DNA from: Roseivirga sp. UBA7431 | GTDB taxonomy: Bacteria > Bacteroidota > Bacteroidia > Cytophagales > Cyclobacteriaceae | Length of the DNA: 11,555 bases | Direction of reading: 5' to 3' | Assembly: GCA_002477595.1 (NCBI GenBank) | Contig: DLQN01000135.1 | Location: forward strand, 1 to 11,555 | Shown: piece by piece, positions 1 through 7,972 of the stretch | Position numbering within the stretch: position 1 is the first letter of the stretch | Layout: each line of letters begins with the position of its first letter | Position numbers and translations under genes: made by a program | The notes under the pieces: model-generated | What the model saw: only the letters and a program-made list of their open reading frames with translations | Database searches by the model: none | What the model was told of the DNA's origin: nothing

Positions 1-2766
1 GATGGTCAGATTAGCTCATCCAGTATTGGAGCAGTCGCGGTGGCTGAAACTAATCCTGACATCGTCTATATCGGTGGTGGTGAAACACAATTACGAGGTA
101 GTATCACCCAAGGCGATGGTGTCTATAAGACGACTGATGGCGGAAAAACCTGGAGGCATCTTGGCCTCAAGGAAACGCAAGCGATCTCAAGAATTCGGGT
201 TCACCCTACTAATCCTAATATCGTTTATGTGGCTGCCTTAGGTCATGTATATGGTGACAATGAAGAACGTGGTGTCTTCCGTTCAAAAGACGGTGGTAAC
301 ACTTGGAAAAAAGTATTGTACGTCAGCGAGAAGGCCGGTGCTGCTGACCTAATCATTGACCGCACCAATCCTAATGTGCTATATGCCAGTACATGGCAAG
401 TTTATCGTAAAGCATGGAAAATGTGGGGCGGTGGCCCAGACAGTAAACTCTTCAAGTCTTTAGATGGTGGCGATACATGGGTTGATTTAACCAAGAATCC
501 AGGAATGCCAGAAGGCCCAATCGGTAAAATAGGTGTAACCGTTTCTCCAGCCGACCCGAACAGGGTTTGGGCAGTGGTCGAGGCCAATGAAGGTGGCGTC
601 TTTAGATCTGACGATGCAGGCTGGACTTGGGAGCGAGTAAATTCAGAAAGAATGCTTAGGCAACGTGCCTTCTATTATTCAAGATTGGTTGCCGATCCAT
701 TTGACAGAGATGTAGTCTATGGGCTAAATGTTGGCTTTCATAAGTCTACAGATGGTGGAAAGACTTTCGATATTAGAATTCGTCCGCCACATGGTGACAA
801 TCACGATCTATGGATTGATCCTAACGATCCTATGCGCATGATTAGTTCGAACGATGGTGGCGGAACGGTGAGTGTGAACGGAGGTCAAACTTGGACAGAT
901 TTAGATTTTCCAACCGCTCAGTTCTACCATGTGATGACCACGAGTGATGTACCTTATCACGTAGCAGGTGCACAACAAGACAATAGTACATTAGCCATGC
1001 CTAGTCGCGGAAGAGGTCCTTCTTATTCCGTGGGTGGCGGTGAAAGTGGTTGGATTACACAAAGCCCAACTAACCCAGACGTATTTTATGCAGGAAGTCA
1101 AGGGGCTCTTTTGACGCGTTATAATAGAAGAACTGGCCAATACAGAGATATTCAAGTCTACCCTAGGTTCTTTTCAGGAGAGCCAGCCAGTGCCTTGCCA
1201 GAAAGATGGCAGTGGACATTTCCAATCATGTTCTCCCCTCTTGATTCGAAGATCATGTATACTACATCGCAACATGTATGGAAGACTACTAATGACGGTC
1301 AGACCTGGGAGAAAATTAGTCCAGACCTCACTTACGCTGACCCAGAAACATTAGGAAAGACTGGTGGAGTGATTACAATGGATATGAATGGTCCAGAGAT
1401 CTATGCTACGGTCTTTGCTTTAGCGCCTTCAAATCATGATGCCAATACAATTTGGGCTGGCTCTGATGATGGCAAAGTTCATATAACGAGAAATGGTGGT
1501 AAGAAATGGACTGACATTACACCGAAAGACTTACCTAAATTTTCACGAATCAGTATTATCGATGAAAGCAAGTTCAACCCCGGAACACTATACCTAGCGG
1601 CTAATCGCTATCAAGTAGATGACAGAGCACCGTATGTATTCAAAACAACGGACTATGGTAAAACCTGGACAAAAATCATCAACGGAATTAAGCCAGGGCA
1701 TTTTGCGAGAGCAATCAGAGAAGATTTACAAAAGCCCGGTTTGCTTTATCTAGCTACAGAACATGGTGTATATGTATCCTTTAATGATGGTGCTAAGTGG
1801 CAATCATTACAAATGAACTTACCAGACACACCTATTCGTGATTTAGTATTAAGAAACAATGATGTTGTTTTAGGATCTCATGGTCGTGGTTTCTGGATTA
1901 TGGGCGACATTGCTCCTTTGCGAGATGCGGCAAGTATGGACATGAGCAAGGTGAAATTGTTTAAGCCTGCGAATCCGATTAGAGGTGTTTATAACGCTAA
2001 CATTCAATATTATTTACCTAAAGAAGCTGAAAGTGTAACAGTTGAAATCATGGATGCTCAAGGTAACTTGATCAATACCTATGTTGGTAAGAAATCTGAG
2101 GGAAGAAGTTCTCAAGTGGCTACGGGAGAAGGCTTGAATGATTTTAACTGGGACCTTCGCTACCCAGGGGCCACTACTTTTGACGGCATGATCATTTGGA
2201 GTGGTAGACCCCAAAGAGGTCCTCTAGCACCATTGGGTGATTACCAAGTGAAGTTGACCGTAGATGGTGTGTCTCAATCAAGTGCATTTACCGTAGAGAT
2301 GGATCCTAACTTGGAGGGCATCACAAAAGAAGATCTTCAAAAGCAGTTCGACCTTGCGCTACAAATCAGGGATAAAACCTCTGCAGCCAATGAAGCCGTG
2401 ATTCAAATCCGAGATATTAGAGCCCAAGCTGAGAAATTAAAAGGATCAAGCGCTGCTGGACTCGATGCCGCCATTGACGAGATGCTTAGCAAAATGAAGG
2501 TGATTGAGGAAGACTTATATCAAGTCAAGAACCAAAGTGGACAAGATCCGCTCAACTTCCCAATTAAGCTCAATAACCGTTTTGCTTCTTTAAGGAGAAG
2601 TATTGAAAGTGGTCAGGCAAGACCAACAGATGCCGCTTATGTAGTGTTTGATGAGCTTTCTGCGGAGTTGAAGATGCATTTAGATAAACTTGATCAAGTG
2701 CTCAATTCTGATTTAAAGACGCAGCCGCTTTCAGGTAAAATCGACTTGGAGAAAAAAGGAAACTAA
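1..2766 (+). CDS. VPS10/BNR (Asp-box) repeat protein, 5' end missing
   Basis: The reading frame is open from base 1, so this is the C-terminal 921 residues of a longer protein; a GTG at 40 is in frame but is not the real start. At least ten Asp-box motifs (S/T-x-D/N-x-G-x-T-W or close variants) are visible, at about 130-153, 283-306, 457-480, 607-630, 745-768, 871-894, 1285-1308, 1486-1509, 1645-1668 and 1777-1800. They indicate a multi-bladed beta-propeller of the sortilin/VPS10 and 'BNR glycosyl hydrolase' type. After the propeller comes a beta-rich module with a WDLRYP motif (about 2030-2310), then a charged helical C-terminus (about 2320-2600) that may be coiled coil. Family members in Bacteroidota are usually about 1000-1100 residues with an N-terminal signal peptide, so roughly 100 or more residues should lie to the left. 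No T9SS-type C-terminal domain is evident. Enzymatic activity is unproven for this family; a glycosidase label would rest only on the repeats. Confidence 0.9.
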   Translation, partial: DGQISSSSIGAVAVAETNPDIVYIGGGETQLRGSITQGDGVYKTTDGGKTWRHLGLKETQAISRIRVHPTNPNIVYVAALGHVYGDNEERGVFRSKDGGNTWKKVLYVSEKAGAADLIIDRTNPNVLYASTWQVYRKAWKMWGGGPDSKLFKSLDGGDTWVDLTKNPGMPEGPIGKIGVTVSPADPNRVWAVVEANEGGVFRSDDAGWTWERVNSERMLRQRAFYYSRLVADPFDRDVVYGLNVGFHKSTDGGKTFDIRIRPPHGDNHDLWIDPNDPMRMISSNDGGGTVSVNGGQTWTDLDFPTAQFYHVMTTSDVPYHVAGAQQDNSTLAMPSRGRGPSYSVGGGESGWITQSPTNPDVFYAGSQGALLTRYNRRTGQYRDIQVYPRFFSGEPASALPERWQWTFPIMFSPLDSKIMYTTSQHVWKTTNDGQTWEKISPDLTYADPETLGKTGGVITMDMNGPEIYATVFALAPSNHDANTIWAGSDDGKVHITRNGGKKWTDITPKDLPKFSRISIIDESKFNPGTLYLAANRYQVDDRAPYVFKTTDYGKTWTKIINGIKPGHFARAIREDLQKPGLLYLATEHGVYVSFNDGAKWQSLQMNLPDTPIRDLVLRNNDVVLGSHGRGFWIMGDIAPLRDAASMDMSKVKLFKPANPIRGVYNANIQYYLPKEAESVTVEIMDAQGNLINTYVGKKSEGRSSQVATGEGLNDFNWDLRYPGATTFDGMIIWSGRPQRGPLAPLGDYQVKLTVDGVSQSSAFTVEMDPNLEGITKEDLQKQFDLALQIRDKTSAANEAVIQIRDIRAQAEKLKGSSAAGLDAAIDEMLSKMKVIEEDLYQVKNQSGQDPLNFPIKLNNRFASLRRSIESGQARPTDAAYVVFDELSAELKMHLDKLDQVLNSDLKTQPLSGKIDLEKKGN

Positions 2767-2770
2767 ATCT

Positions 2771-2813
2771 AAATGACCAACAGCTTTCGAATTGAAGGTC
2801 TGTTGGTCATTTT
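2771..2813 (+). terminator. Hairpin terminator after the BNR-repeat gene
   Basis: A perfect 13-bp inverted repeat (2771-2783 with 2800-2812) encloses a 16-base loop that can itself pair further (CTT with AAG). It begins 4 bases after the stop codon. The right arm ends in a short T run (2810-2813), and the left arm begins with A's. It fits a Rho-independent terminator with a rather short U tract. Confidence 0.7.
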
Positions 2814-2926
2814 AACTCAAGTCCTTTGTATTTTTCAACTTATTTAAAGGTCGCTTGATAATGGGTTATTACCTATATCCAAAACGATCTGCTACCTTCA
2901 TTCTTTCTTAACCCATACTCGACAGC

Positions 2927-3958
2927 ATGAAAAAACTGGCCTATAGCGTTATCGGTATTGCGGGCGTCTTAGCCTTGCTTATATACGCTGAGAGTATTCT
3001 GATCCCATTGGTTTTCGGTGTAATTCTTTGGTATCTCGGCACCTCCATGAAGCAACTCGCTAAGAAAATCCCGGTACTTGGCCAGAAGCTAAACACCACC
3101 ATGATCAATGTTTTGGTGTTTATTATTCTAGTCATTGGCTTTGCTGGATTATCCAAGTTAATAACCACGAGTATTGACTCTTTAATGAAGTCATACGAAA
3201 GCTATAAAGTAAACATTAACAGTCTTTTAGATAGAGTTAATGAGAGCTTTAATATAAATCTTCAAGAACAGTTTGACACGGCTCAGTCAGGCTTCAACTA
3301 TGGAGATATTTTGAGCAATATTGCAGGTTCCATTTCCGGTGTATTGGGCGATGCCATCATTATTTTAGTATACGCGGCATTTATGTTTTCAGAAGAAGGC
3401 AGCTTTAAAAACAAGCTGACTAAAATGTTCACTACCGCTGATGAGGAATCAAGGGTGATGAAAATATTGAATCGGATAAGCTCATCCTTCGGAGACTATA
3501 TTCGATTAAAAACCTATGTCAGTATTCTAACAGGAGTTGTCGGATATATATTCCTAACCATTATGGGCGTTGACTCTCCGTTTTTCTGGGCGCTCTTGAT
3601 GTTCTTACTAAACTATATACCGACCATCGGTTCACTTGTCGCGACAGTTTTTCCAGCTGTCTTTAGCTTAATGCAATTCGGTGAATTCACACCATTCTTT
3701 ATTATCCTTGTCGGCCTTGGTGTAATTGAATGGGTCATAGGCAATGTAGTTGAGCCTAAATTGATGGGTAACTCTTTAAACCTAAGTCCACTGGTTACAA
3801 TCCTGGCTTTAATTGTTTGGGGGCAGATATGGGGAATTACAGGTATGCTTTTGAGTACACCTATTACGGTGGTCATGGTGATTGTCTTCTCACAATTTGC
3901 AAGTACAAAACGAGTAGCCATTATGCTTTCTCAGAATGGAGTGATTGATCAGGAATAA
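2927..3958 (+). CDS. AI-2E family (PF01594) transporter / permease
   Basis: This is a 343-residue integral membrane protein. Hydrophobic segments are at about residues 5-40, 60-80, 135-155, 195-250 and 255-330, with a more polar stretch at 80-135 between the early helices, as is usual for PF01594. Family signatures are clear: NYIPTIGS at 229-236, EPKLMG from residue 276, and a WGxxWGxxGMLLSTP stretch starting at 298. Length matches the usual 340-370 residues. Family members export diverse small molecules or act as Na+/H+ antiporters; the AI-2 name comes from E. coli TqsA, and substrate cannot be inferred here. The ATG at 2927 is used; there is no good Shine-Dalgarno sequence, which is normal for Bacteroidota. 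The gene stands alone, downstream of a terminator and convergent with the next gene. Confidence 0.92.
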   Translation: MKKLAYSVIGIAGVLALLIYAESILIPLVFGVILWYLGTSMKQLAKKIPVLGQKLNTTMINVLVFIILVIGFAGLSKLITTSIDSLMKSYESYKVNINSLLDRVNESFNINLQEQFDTAQSGFNYGDILSNIAGSISGVLGDAIIILVYAAFMFSEEGSFKNKLTKMFTTADEESRVMKILNRISSSFGDYIRLKTYVSILTGVVGYIFLTIMGVDSPFFWALLMFLLNYIPTIGSLVATVFPAVFSLMQFGEFTPFFIILVGLGVIEWVIGNVVEPKLMGNSLNLSPLVTILALIVWGQIWGITGMLLSTPITVVMVIVFSQFASTKRVAIMLSQNGVIDQE

Positions 3959-4036
3959 AAATGAGTAGCTAACGTACGAACTAAAGAGCGCTAGTCTATT
4001 CACATTTAGAAGCAATAAACAGTGAATCGTTCAGGT

Positions 4037-4582
4037 TCAATCGTCAGACGCCTCCAAGTATTCATTAAGCTCAAGGAGTCTACGTTCTATTTCCGATTTC
4101 TGTAGTTCAAAAGCCTCATCTTGTTTTACGTTATTAGCATAATGTGACCAGTGCTTTCTAGCCTTTTTGATAACCCTAGGCGTAATAGTAAACTCCTTAT
4201 AGTCAAGTAAATTTTCGGCAATGAGTGAAACTTTAAAACTCCCGAATAAAAACAGTTTAAAAATATCAACATAATGATCACTGATGTCGAAGCCTTCAAG
4301 TGCAGAGATTAAATCACCCTTTATATTTTTGTTCTCTACATTGTGGATGGTTTCCCACAGTGGCAATAAGGCCTTGCTGTTATCAGCTATCTCTCCAAGG
4401 ATTTTAGCAGCGATAAAACGAGTATCTGGAGACTCATGAGCTAGTAGGCCAATCATAGCATCTACTACCTCTTCGGTCCCTATTTTAGACAAGGACTCAG
4501 CCGTTTTAAAGCTACTCTCCGTCAATTCATTAGATAACTCCTTAACTGCTGCTGTAATATCAAACGCCATTCTATTCGCCAT
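4037..4582 (-). CDS. HEAT-repeat domain protein
   Basis: This encodes 181 residues, almost all predicted helical. Residues about 22-80 read as two consecutive HEAT-like helical hairpins (an IGTEEVVDAMIGLLAHES stretch, then a TRFIAAKILGEIAD stretch). A third, weaker helical unit follows, with a charged helix at 150-181. There is no signal peptide or membrane segment, so a cytoplasmic scaffold or protein-binding role is likely, but no partner is suggested by context. The gene is convergent with the permease gene (78 bases between stops). A second in-frame ATG four codons in, at 4568-4570, is an equally possible start. Function is unknown beyond the repeat class. Confidence 0.75.
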   Translation of the reverse strand: MANRMAFDITAAVKELSNELTESSFKTAESLSKIGTEEVVDAMIGLLAHESPDTRFIAAKILGEIADNSKALLPLWETIHNVENKNIKGDLISALEGFDISDHYVDIFKLFLFGSFKVSLIAENLLDYKEFTITPRVIKKARKHWSHYANNVKQDEAFELQKSEIERRLLELNEYLEASDD

Positions 4583-5010
4583 TAAGCTTTAAAACTATAG
4601 AAAATTACCATGTTATTGACGATTTGTATGATCGATTGATTAGCACTTCTGAAATAAGTTAAAATGGCAATTCAATATTTAAAACCTTGTAAACATCTTT
4701 GTCACAGTTAATAATTAGGTAAGTGCCATGTCGATAGGGAATGATGTTCAAAAAGAATAATAGTCACCTATTGGCTCCTCCTTCGGCTTTACGGTGATCA
4801 GTACTAGAGATATTGAGTTTGCCGTTAAAACTTATTGCTTAGTTTTCCTGACATATCTCTACGGTTTCCTTAAATTGCAGTTCAATTATGCTTAATCATA
4901 ACAACCGAGGCTCAAATATTTCATAAGTATCATGCTGGCCTGGATTTCAATTTTTGTTCAGCCGATAGCCTCCTTTTAAGAACCGGCTTAAAAAAAGCCA
5001 AAACCATATT
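4583..5010. other. 428-base divergent intergenic region, no gene seen
   Basis: No ORF longer than about 20 codons with credible coding character is present on either strand. The stretch lies between two divergent genes, so it should hold both promoters, but I found no good TAnnTTTG element for either. Structures seen are a 9-bp perfect inverted repeat (4805-4813 with 4853-4861, 39-base spacer), a 5-bp repeat TCACC/GGTGA (4764-4768 with 4793-4797), and GGCTT/AAGCC (4985-4989 with 4995-4999) just before the downstream start. Part of that last element could pair instead with AGCCG at 4960-4964. The length is unusual for this compact window, and a small RNA or long leader is possible but not demonstrated. 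Confidence 0.6.
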
Positions 5011-5409
5011 ATGCGAAACGATAATCTTCAGATCAGTGCTTTTTATCCATTGTGGAAAAAATACAAACCTGTTATTCTTAAATTAATGGTGGATGCCCAG
5101 GAAGGCCCACAGTCTTACCCACTCTCAAAACACGAATTCACTGATTTAGCACCTAAAAAGAACATTGTCTATTCTTTCAAAATAGACTTATTGAATCTTA
5201 AGCCATTGGTTGCCATCAAAACTTCTTTGGTTGCAATGGACTTTATGGAATTAATAAGACAGTCAAATAAAGCGGCAGAGTTAACTGCAAATGCTACCTA
5301 TCACCTTGAGCTTGATAAGCAGTTCAATTTTCACGTGAGCTGTACTCCAGTGGTAGACGAAACTGAAGATGCCCCTGACGAAGAGGCACAAAAAGAAACG
5401 GAAGAATAA
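5011..5409 (+). CDS. Conserved-type hypothetical protein with acidic tail
   Basis: This 132-residue protein belongs to no family I can name. It has no signal peptide or membrane helix. The N-terminal half is mildly basic and looks like a mixed alpha/beta fold (FYPLWKKYKPVILKLM near residues 11-26, SFKIDLLNLKPLVAIKTS near 55-72). The last 19 residues (114-132) are almost entirely acidic or polar. The start is the only in-frame ATG near the 5' end and follows an A-rich leader. Coding character is good (balanced composition, no rare-codon clusters evident), and a strong terminator overlaps the stop codon, which supports a real single-gene transcript. Function is unknown. Confidence 0.7.
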   Translation: MRNDNLQISAFYPLWKKYKPVILKLMVDAQEGPQSYPLSKHEFTDLAPKKNIVYSFKIDLLNLKPLVAIKTSLVAMDFMELIRQSNKAAELTANATYHLELDKQFNFHVSCTPVVDETEDAPDEEAQKETEE

Positions 5410-5424
5410 TATTCTTCCGTTTTT
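5396..5424. terminator. Bidirectional terminator between convergent genes
   Basis: A 12-bp perfect stem (5396-5407 with 5411-5422) has a 3-base loop and overlaps the stop codon of the upstream gene (5407-5409). On the plus strand it is followed by a T-rich run (5420-5424 and beyond). On the minus strand the mirror arm runs into a T-rich tail, so it can also end transcription of the cold-shock-domain gene, whose stop is at 5466. Confidence 0.85.
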
Positions 5425-5465
5425 CTATTTTATGAATGTGGTTGGTCTTGTTACTAAAGGAAAAA

Positions 5466-5918
5466 CTAGCGTATAACTTTTACACTAACTGCATTCATTC
5501 CTTTCATTCCCTTCTCTAGTAAGAAACTTACTTTATCTCCTTCTTGAATTGGCTCCATTAAGCCATTAACGTGTACGAAGAATCTTTCTTGTGTACCATC
5601 TTGGTTAATGAAACCGTAGCCTTTTGAATCGTTAAAGAAAGATACTTTACCTCTGCGCTCAGCAGTCATATCTTCTTTCTCTTGCTTCGGAACACCAATT
5701 TCAATGCTAGAAGCCTTAATGATTTTCTTCTTTGCTAACGGATCCGGTGGAGTATCTGAGATATTACCAAATTCATCGACATAAGCCATCATTTCATCAA
5801 GCCCGCCTCCAGTGGCATTTGCTTGTCGCTCCTCCTTCTTCATTTCTTTCTCCTTGCGCTTTTGTATGCGCTTCTTTTCTCTTTCTTTTTTCTGGAACGT
5901 ATTCTGTGATCTTGCCAT
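5466..5918 (-). CDS. Cold-shock-domain protein with basic N-terminal tail
   Basis: This 150-residue protein has a cold-shock domain at about residues 88-150, with RNP1-like KGYGFI (99-104) and RNP2-like RFFVHV (112-117); these aromatic residues contact single-stranded nucleic acid in the CSD family. The first 33 residues are extremely rich in Lys, Arg and Glu (a charged helical tail). A linker with DEMMAYVDEFGNISDTPPDP (41-60) follows. This long form, roughly twice the size of classical CspA, is a recurring architecture in Bacteroidota. A role as an RNA chaperone is inferred. The start MARSQNTF fits the family's usual N-terminus. The region upstream on its strand is AT-rich and carries two copies of AAAATCAAG (see separate entry), but no convincing -7 element. 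Confidence 0.9.
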   Translation of the reverse strand: MARSQNTFQKKEREKKRIQKRKEKEMKKEERQANATGGGLDEMMAYVDEFGNISDTPPDPLAKKKIIKASSIEIGVPKQEKEDMTAERRGKVSFFNDSKGYGFINQDGTQERFFVHVNGLMEPIQEGDKVSFLLEKGMKGMNAVSVKVIR

Positions 5919-5967
5919 TCAGTCAATAAATAATTTATAATTAGTACAGCGCAAGTTAGCCAATTTG

Positions 5968-5986
5968 CTTGATTTTACTTGATTTT
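5968..5986. repeat. Tandem 9-base repeat upstream of the cold-shock-domain gene
   Basis: Two exact copies of CTTGATTTT (5968-5976 and 5978-5986) are separated by one base, giving a 10-base period, about one helical turn. They lie 50-68 bases upstream of the start of the minus-strand CSD gene, where an operator or UP-like element could sit. In AT-rich sequence this may be chance. Confidence 0.35.
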
Positions 5987-6031
5987 TTTATTCAAAAGAT
6001 TTGAATTAGTCATGAATATTTCCATGTAGCA

Positions 6032-6199
6032 CTAATAAGAAGGCTGTCGAAGGATTACTTTTATAAGAGTACGCTGTTGGTCAGGAGTTACAATTTGAAT
6101 AAGGTTCACTCCTTTATCATTTGATACGTTGGAAGCCCTCAGCACACCTTTACTAACTCTAGCGGATAGATCACCAGCCCACTTCTCAACTCCAAACAC
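6032..6199 (-). CDS. Short ORF (55 aa) coupled to the beta-glucosidase gene
   Basis: A 55-codon ORF starts with GTG at 6199-6197, overlapping the last base of the beta-glucosidase TAG (6201-6199), and ends with TAG at 6034-6032. The product reads like a real soluble protein end (KWAGDLSARVSKGVLRAS, then VNLIQIVTPDQQRTLIKVIL), with no membrane segment and no family I recognise. Two stop codons in the same frame lie just upstream, so it cannot extend further 5' without a frameshift. Either it is a small protein translated by termination-reinitiation after the glucosidase, or the 3' remnant of an older gene, or chance coding. I cannot separate these by reading alone. Confidence 0.35.
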   Translation of the reverse strand: MFGVEKWAGDLSARVSKGVLRASNVSNDKGVNLIQIVTPDQQRTLIKVILRQPSY

Positions 6200-7578
6200 T
6201 AAACAATCTCATTACCCACAATAACCTCTCTAAACCATTTTGCCGAAGCTTTCGGGGTACGTTTAAGTGTTTTATAGTCTACATAGTTCAACCCAAAACG
6301 CGAACCATAACCATGTGCCCATTCGAAATTATCGAACATACTCCAGGCGAAGTAGCCTTTCAAATCAACGCCACTATCGATCGCTTCATGACAACCAGTG
6401 AGATAGCCTTTGTAGTAAGCAAGACGTGTAGCTGTATCATCGACTTCTCCATCAATCATTTCATCGGCACAAGCAAAGCCATTTTCAGTGATATAAATAG
6501 AGGGTTTATCATAACGAGCAGAAATCCATTGGAGAAGGTTTCTACAACCCCAAGGCACTACCGCCCAATCCATTGCTGTAAGCGTCCACTCTGGGTCTAG
6601 TGTCAAGCTCACGCCTTGATCGTCAGATATCCCACCATTTCCTTTAATGTTACCCTGAGCATTTGGTTGCTCTTCAGCGGCATACATTGTCGTGTAATGA
6701 TTCAAACCGAAAAAGTCGGAGGAGCCCTTTAATAATTTGGACTCTTCTGGAGTAAACCTTGGTAAGCGATCGCCAAGTCTCTCTTTCATTACTTCAGGGT
6801 AATCCCCAAAGTAAACCGGATCAGCAAACCAACCTAAGAAGAATTGCAAAGCGCGTTCTGCAGCAACTTTATCTTCAGGTTTGTCTGTCAACGGCTCCCT
6901 CCAATCACAATTATTAGTTATTCCGATAACACCGTTTTGATGCGCATACTTGGTACGATAAAGGTCTACCGCTTTGGCATGCGAAATGAGTAATTGATGG
7001 GCAGATGTATATAATTCGGTATTAGATTTTCTCCCTGGCGCAAACATGCCTTGACCATATCCGAGAACAGAAATCACCCATGGCTCGTTAAGGGTAATCC
7101 AGTTTTTAACACGATCTCCAAACCGCTCAAAACACAAGTTAGCGTAGTCCTTAAAGTAATCGCTGATCTTTGGATTAAGCCATCCATCTTCTTCAGTCTG
7201 AAGTGCTAGCGGTAAATCCCAGTGATATAGCGTTACCCAGGGCTGAATGTCATTAGCCAATAACTCGTCAATAAGATCAGAGTAGAATTGTATCCCTTTT
7301 TCATTCACGGCACCTTTTCCTTCTGGCATGACCCTTGGCCAAGCGATTGAAAAACGATACGCTTTAAATCCTTGCGACTTCATTAAGGCTACATCCTCTT
7401 TGAACCTATGGTAGTGGTCAATTCCAATGTTTCCATTGTCATTATTCTGAATTCGATTTGGAATGGTGCAGAAGGAGTCCCAAATGGATGGCCCTTTACC
7501 CTCTTTATCGTGTGCGCCCTCTATTTGATATGCTGAGGTTGCAGAACCCCATGTAAAGTCTTTAGGAAATTGTTTCAT
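6199..7578 (-). CDS. GH1 family beta-glucosidase
   Basis: This 459-residue protein is a full-length glycoside hydrolase family 1 enzyme. The N-terminus carries the FTWGSATSAYQIEGA signature, with Gln18 as the expected glycone-binding residue. The acid/base catalyst is Glu165 in TLNEP, and the nucleophile is Glu365 in ITENG. His119-Trp120 and the Trp412/Glu419/Trp420 cluster complete the usual sugar-binding site. No signal peptide is present, so it is probably cytoplasmic, hydrolysing cellobiose-like or aryl beta-glucosides after uptake; exact specificity (beta-gluco, beta-galacto or other) cannot be read. No transporter or SusCD pair is adjacent. It has its own promoter about 20-45 bases upstream, and a 102-base gap separates it from the MoaD-like gene on the same strand. 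Confidence 0.95.
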   Translation of the reverse strand: MKQFPKDFTWGSATSAYQIEGAHDKEGKGPSIWDSFCTIPNRIQNNDNGNIGIDHYHRFKEDVALMKSQGFKAYRFSIAWPRVMPEGKGAVNEKGIQFYSDLIDELLANDIQPWVTLYHWDLPLALQTEEDGWLNPKISDYFKDYANLCFERFGDRVKNWITLNEPWVISVLGYGQGMFAPGRKSNTELYTSAHQLLISHAKAVDLYRTKYAHQNGVIGITNNCDWREPLTDKPEDKVAAERALQFFLGWFADPVYFGDYPEVMKERLGDRLPRFTPEESKLLKGSSDFFGLNHYTTMYAAEEQPNAQGNIKGNGGISDDQGVSLTLDPEWTLTAMDWAVVPWGCRNLLQWISARYDKPSIYITENGFACADEMIDGEVDDTATRLAYYKGYLTGCHEAIDSGVDLKGYFAWSMFDNFEWAHGYGSRFGLNYVDYKTLKRTPKASAKWFREVIVGNEIV

Positions 7579-7594
7579 AATCGCGTCTCTGATA

Positions 7595-7624
7595 CAAACT
7601 TAAAACACTATTGAATATTGACAA
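7595..7624 (-). promoter_or_regulatory. Bacteroidota-type promoter for the beta-glucosidase
   Basis: On the minus strand a -7 element TAAGTTTG (7602-7595) matches TAnnTTTG exactly. A TTG at 7624-7622 stands 19 bases upstream, the classical -33 spacing for the Bacteroidota housekeeping sigma factor. The expected transcript start is near 7588, giving a leader of only about 10 bases before the ATG at 7578. Confidence 0.7.
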
Positions 7625-7680
7625 TCTTAGGACCCTTAAAAGTGCGTGGTGATGTAGTAATATTGTAATGTTTGGTGTGG

Positions 7681-7953
7681 CTAGCCCCCTGAAATAGCCT
7701 GCATGATATAGACTTCATCCGAGTCTTTCAATTGATCCATAAGCTTCAGCCGATCTTTCACCATTTCAGTGCCAATGAAAATGTTTACGTGTTCACGCAG
7801 CCCACCATTTTCATCAAGTATATAATCACTAATTCCATTATAATTCTGCTCAACCTCTATCAAAGCATCAGAAACGGTGTTTCCACTCACCTTGGTTGGT
7901 TTCAATTCTGGATAAAAACGTTCGAGGTTGGTTGTGAACTTGATTACTGCCAT
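7681..7953 (-). CDS. MoaD/ThiS-family sulfur-carrier protein
   Basis: This 90-residue protein has the ubiquitin-like pattern of MoaD/ThiS: a first strand MAVIKFTTNL, a middle helix SDALIEVEQNY, an EHVNIFIGTEMV strand, a DEVYIMQAISGG end, and a C-terminal Gly-Gly (89-90). In the family that glycine is adenylated and thiocarboxylated by an E1-like enzyme, then donates sulfur for molybdopterin, thiamine, cysteine or other synthesis. Neither a MoeB/ThiF/E1-like gene nor MoaE, ThiG or CysM is in the window, so the pathway is unknown. The start lies 19 bases after the stop of the cupin gene on the same strand, which suggests co-transcription. Confidence 0.88.
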   Translation of the reverse strand: MAVIKFTTNLERFYPELKPTKVSGNTVSDALIEVEQNYNGISDYILDENGGLREHVNIFIGTEMVKDRLKLMDQLKDSDEVYIMQAISGG

Positions 7954-7972
7954 GCTATCAGTTTAAGGGAAA

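Noticed and set aside
2..241. A 79-codon plus-strand ORF in a second frame at the left edge
   Set aside because: It overlaps the Asp-box protein frame, which has clear motif content; this frame is a low-complexity shadow.
3959..4036. ATTCAC/GTGAAT repeat between the permease and HEAT genes as a shared terminator
   Set aside because: The arms are 6 bp with an 18-base loop and no U tract; not distinguishable from chance.
5991..6005. TTCAAA-AGA-TTTGAA inverted repeat as a terminator
   Set aside because: The stem is only six AT-rich pairs and no T run follows on either strand; chance in AT-rich DNA.
6195..6215. Frameshift read-through joining the beta-glucosidase to the 55-codon ORF
   Set aside because: The glucosidase already ends at the normal family length, and the sequence before its stop is not a slippery site.
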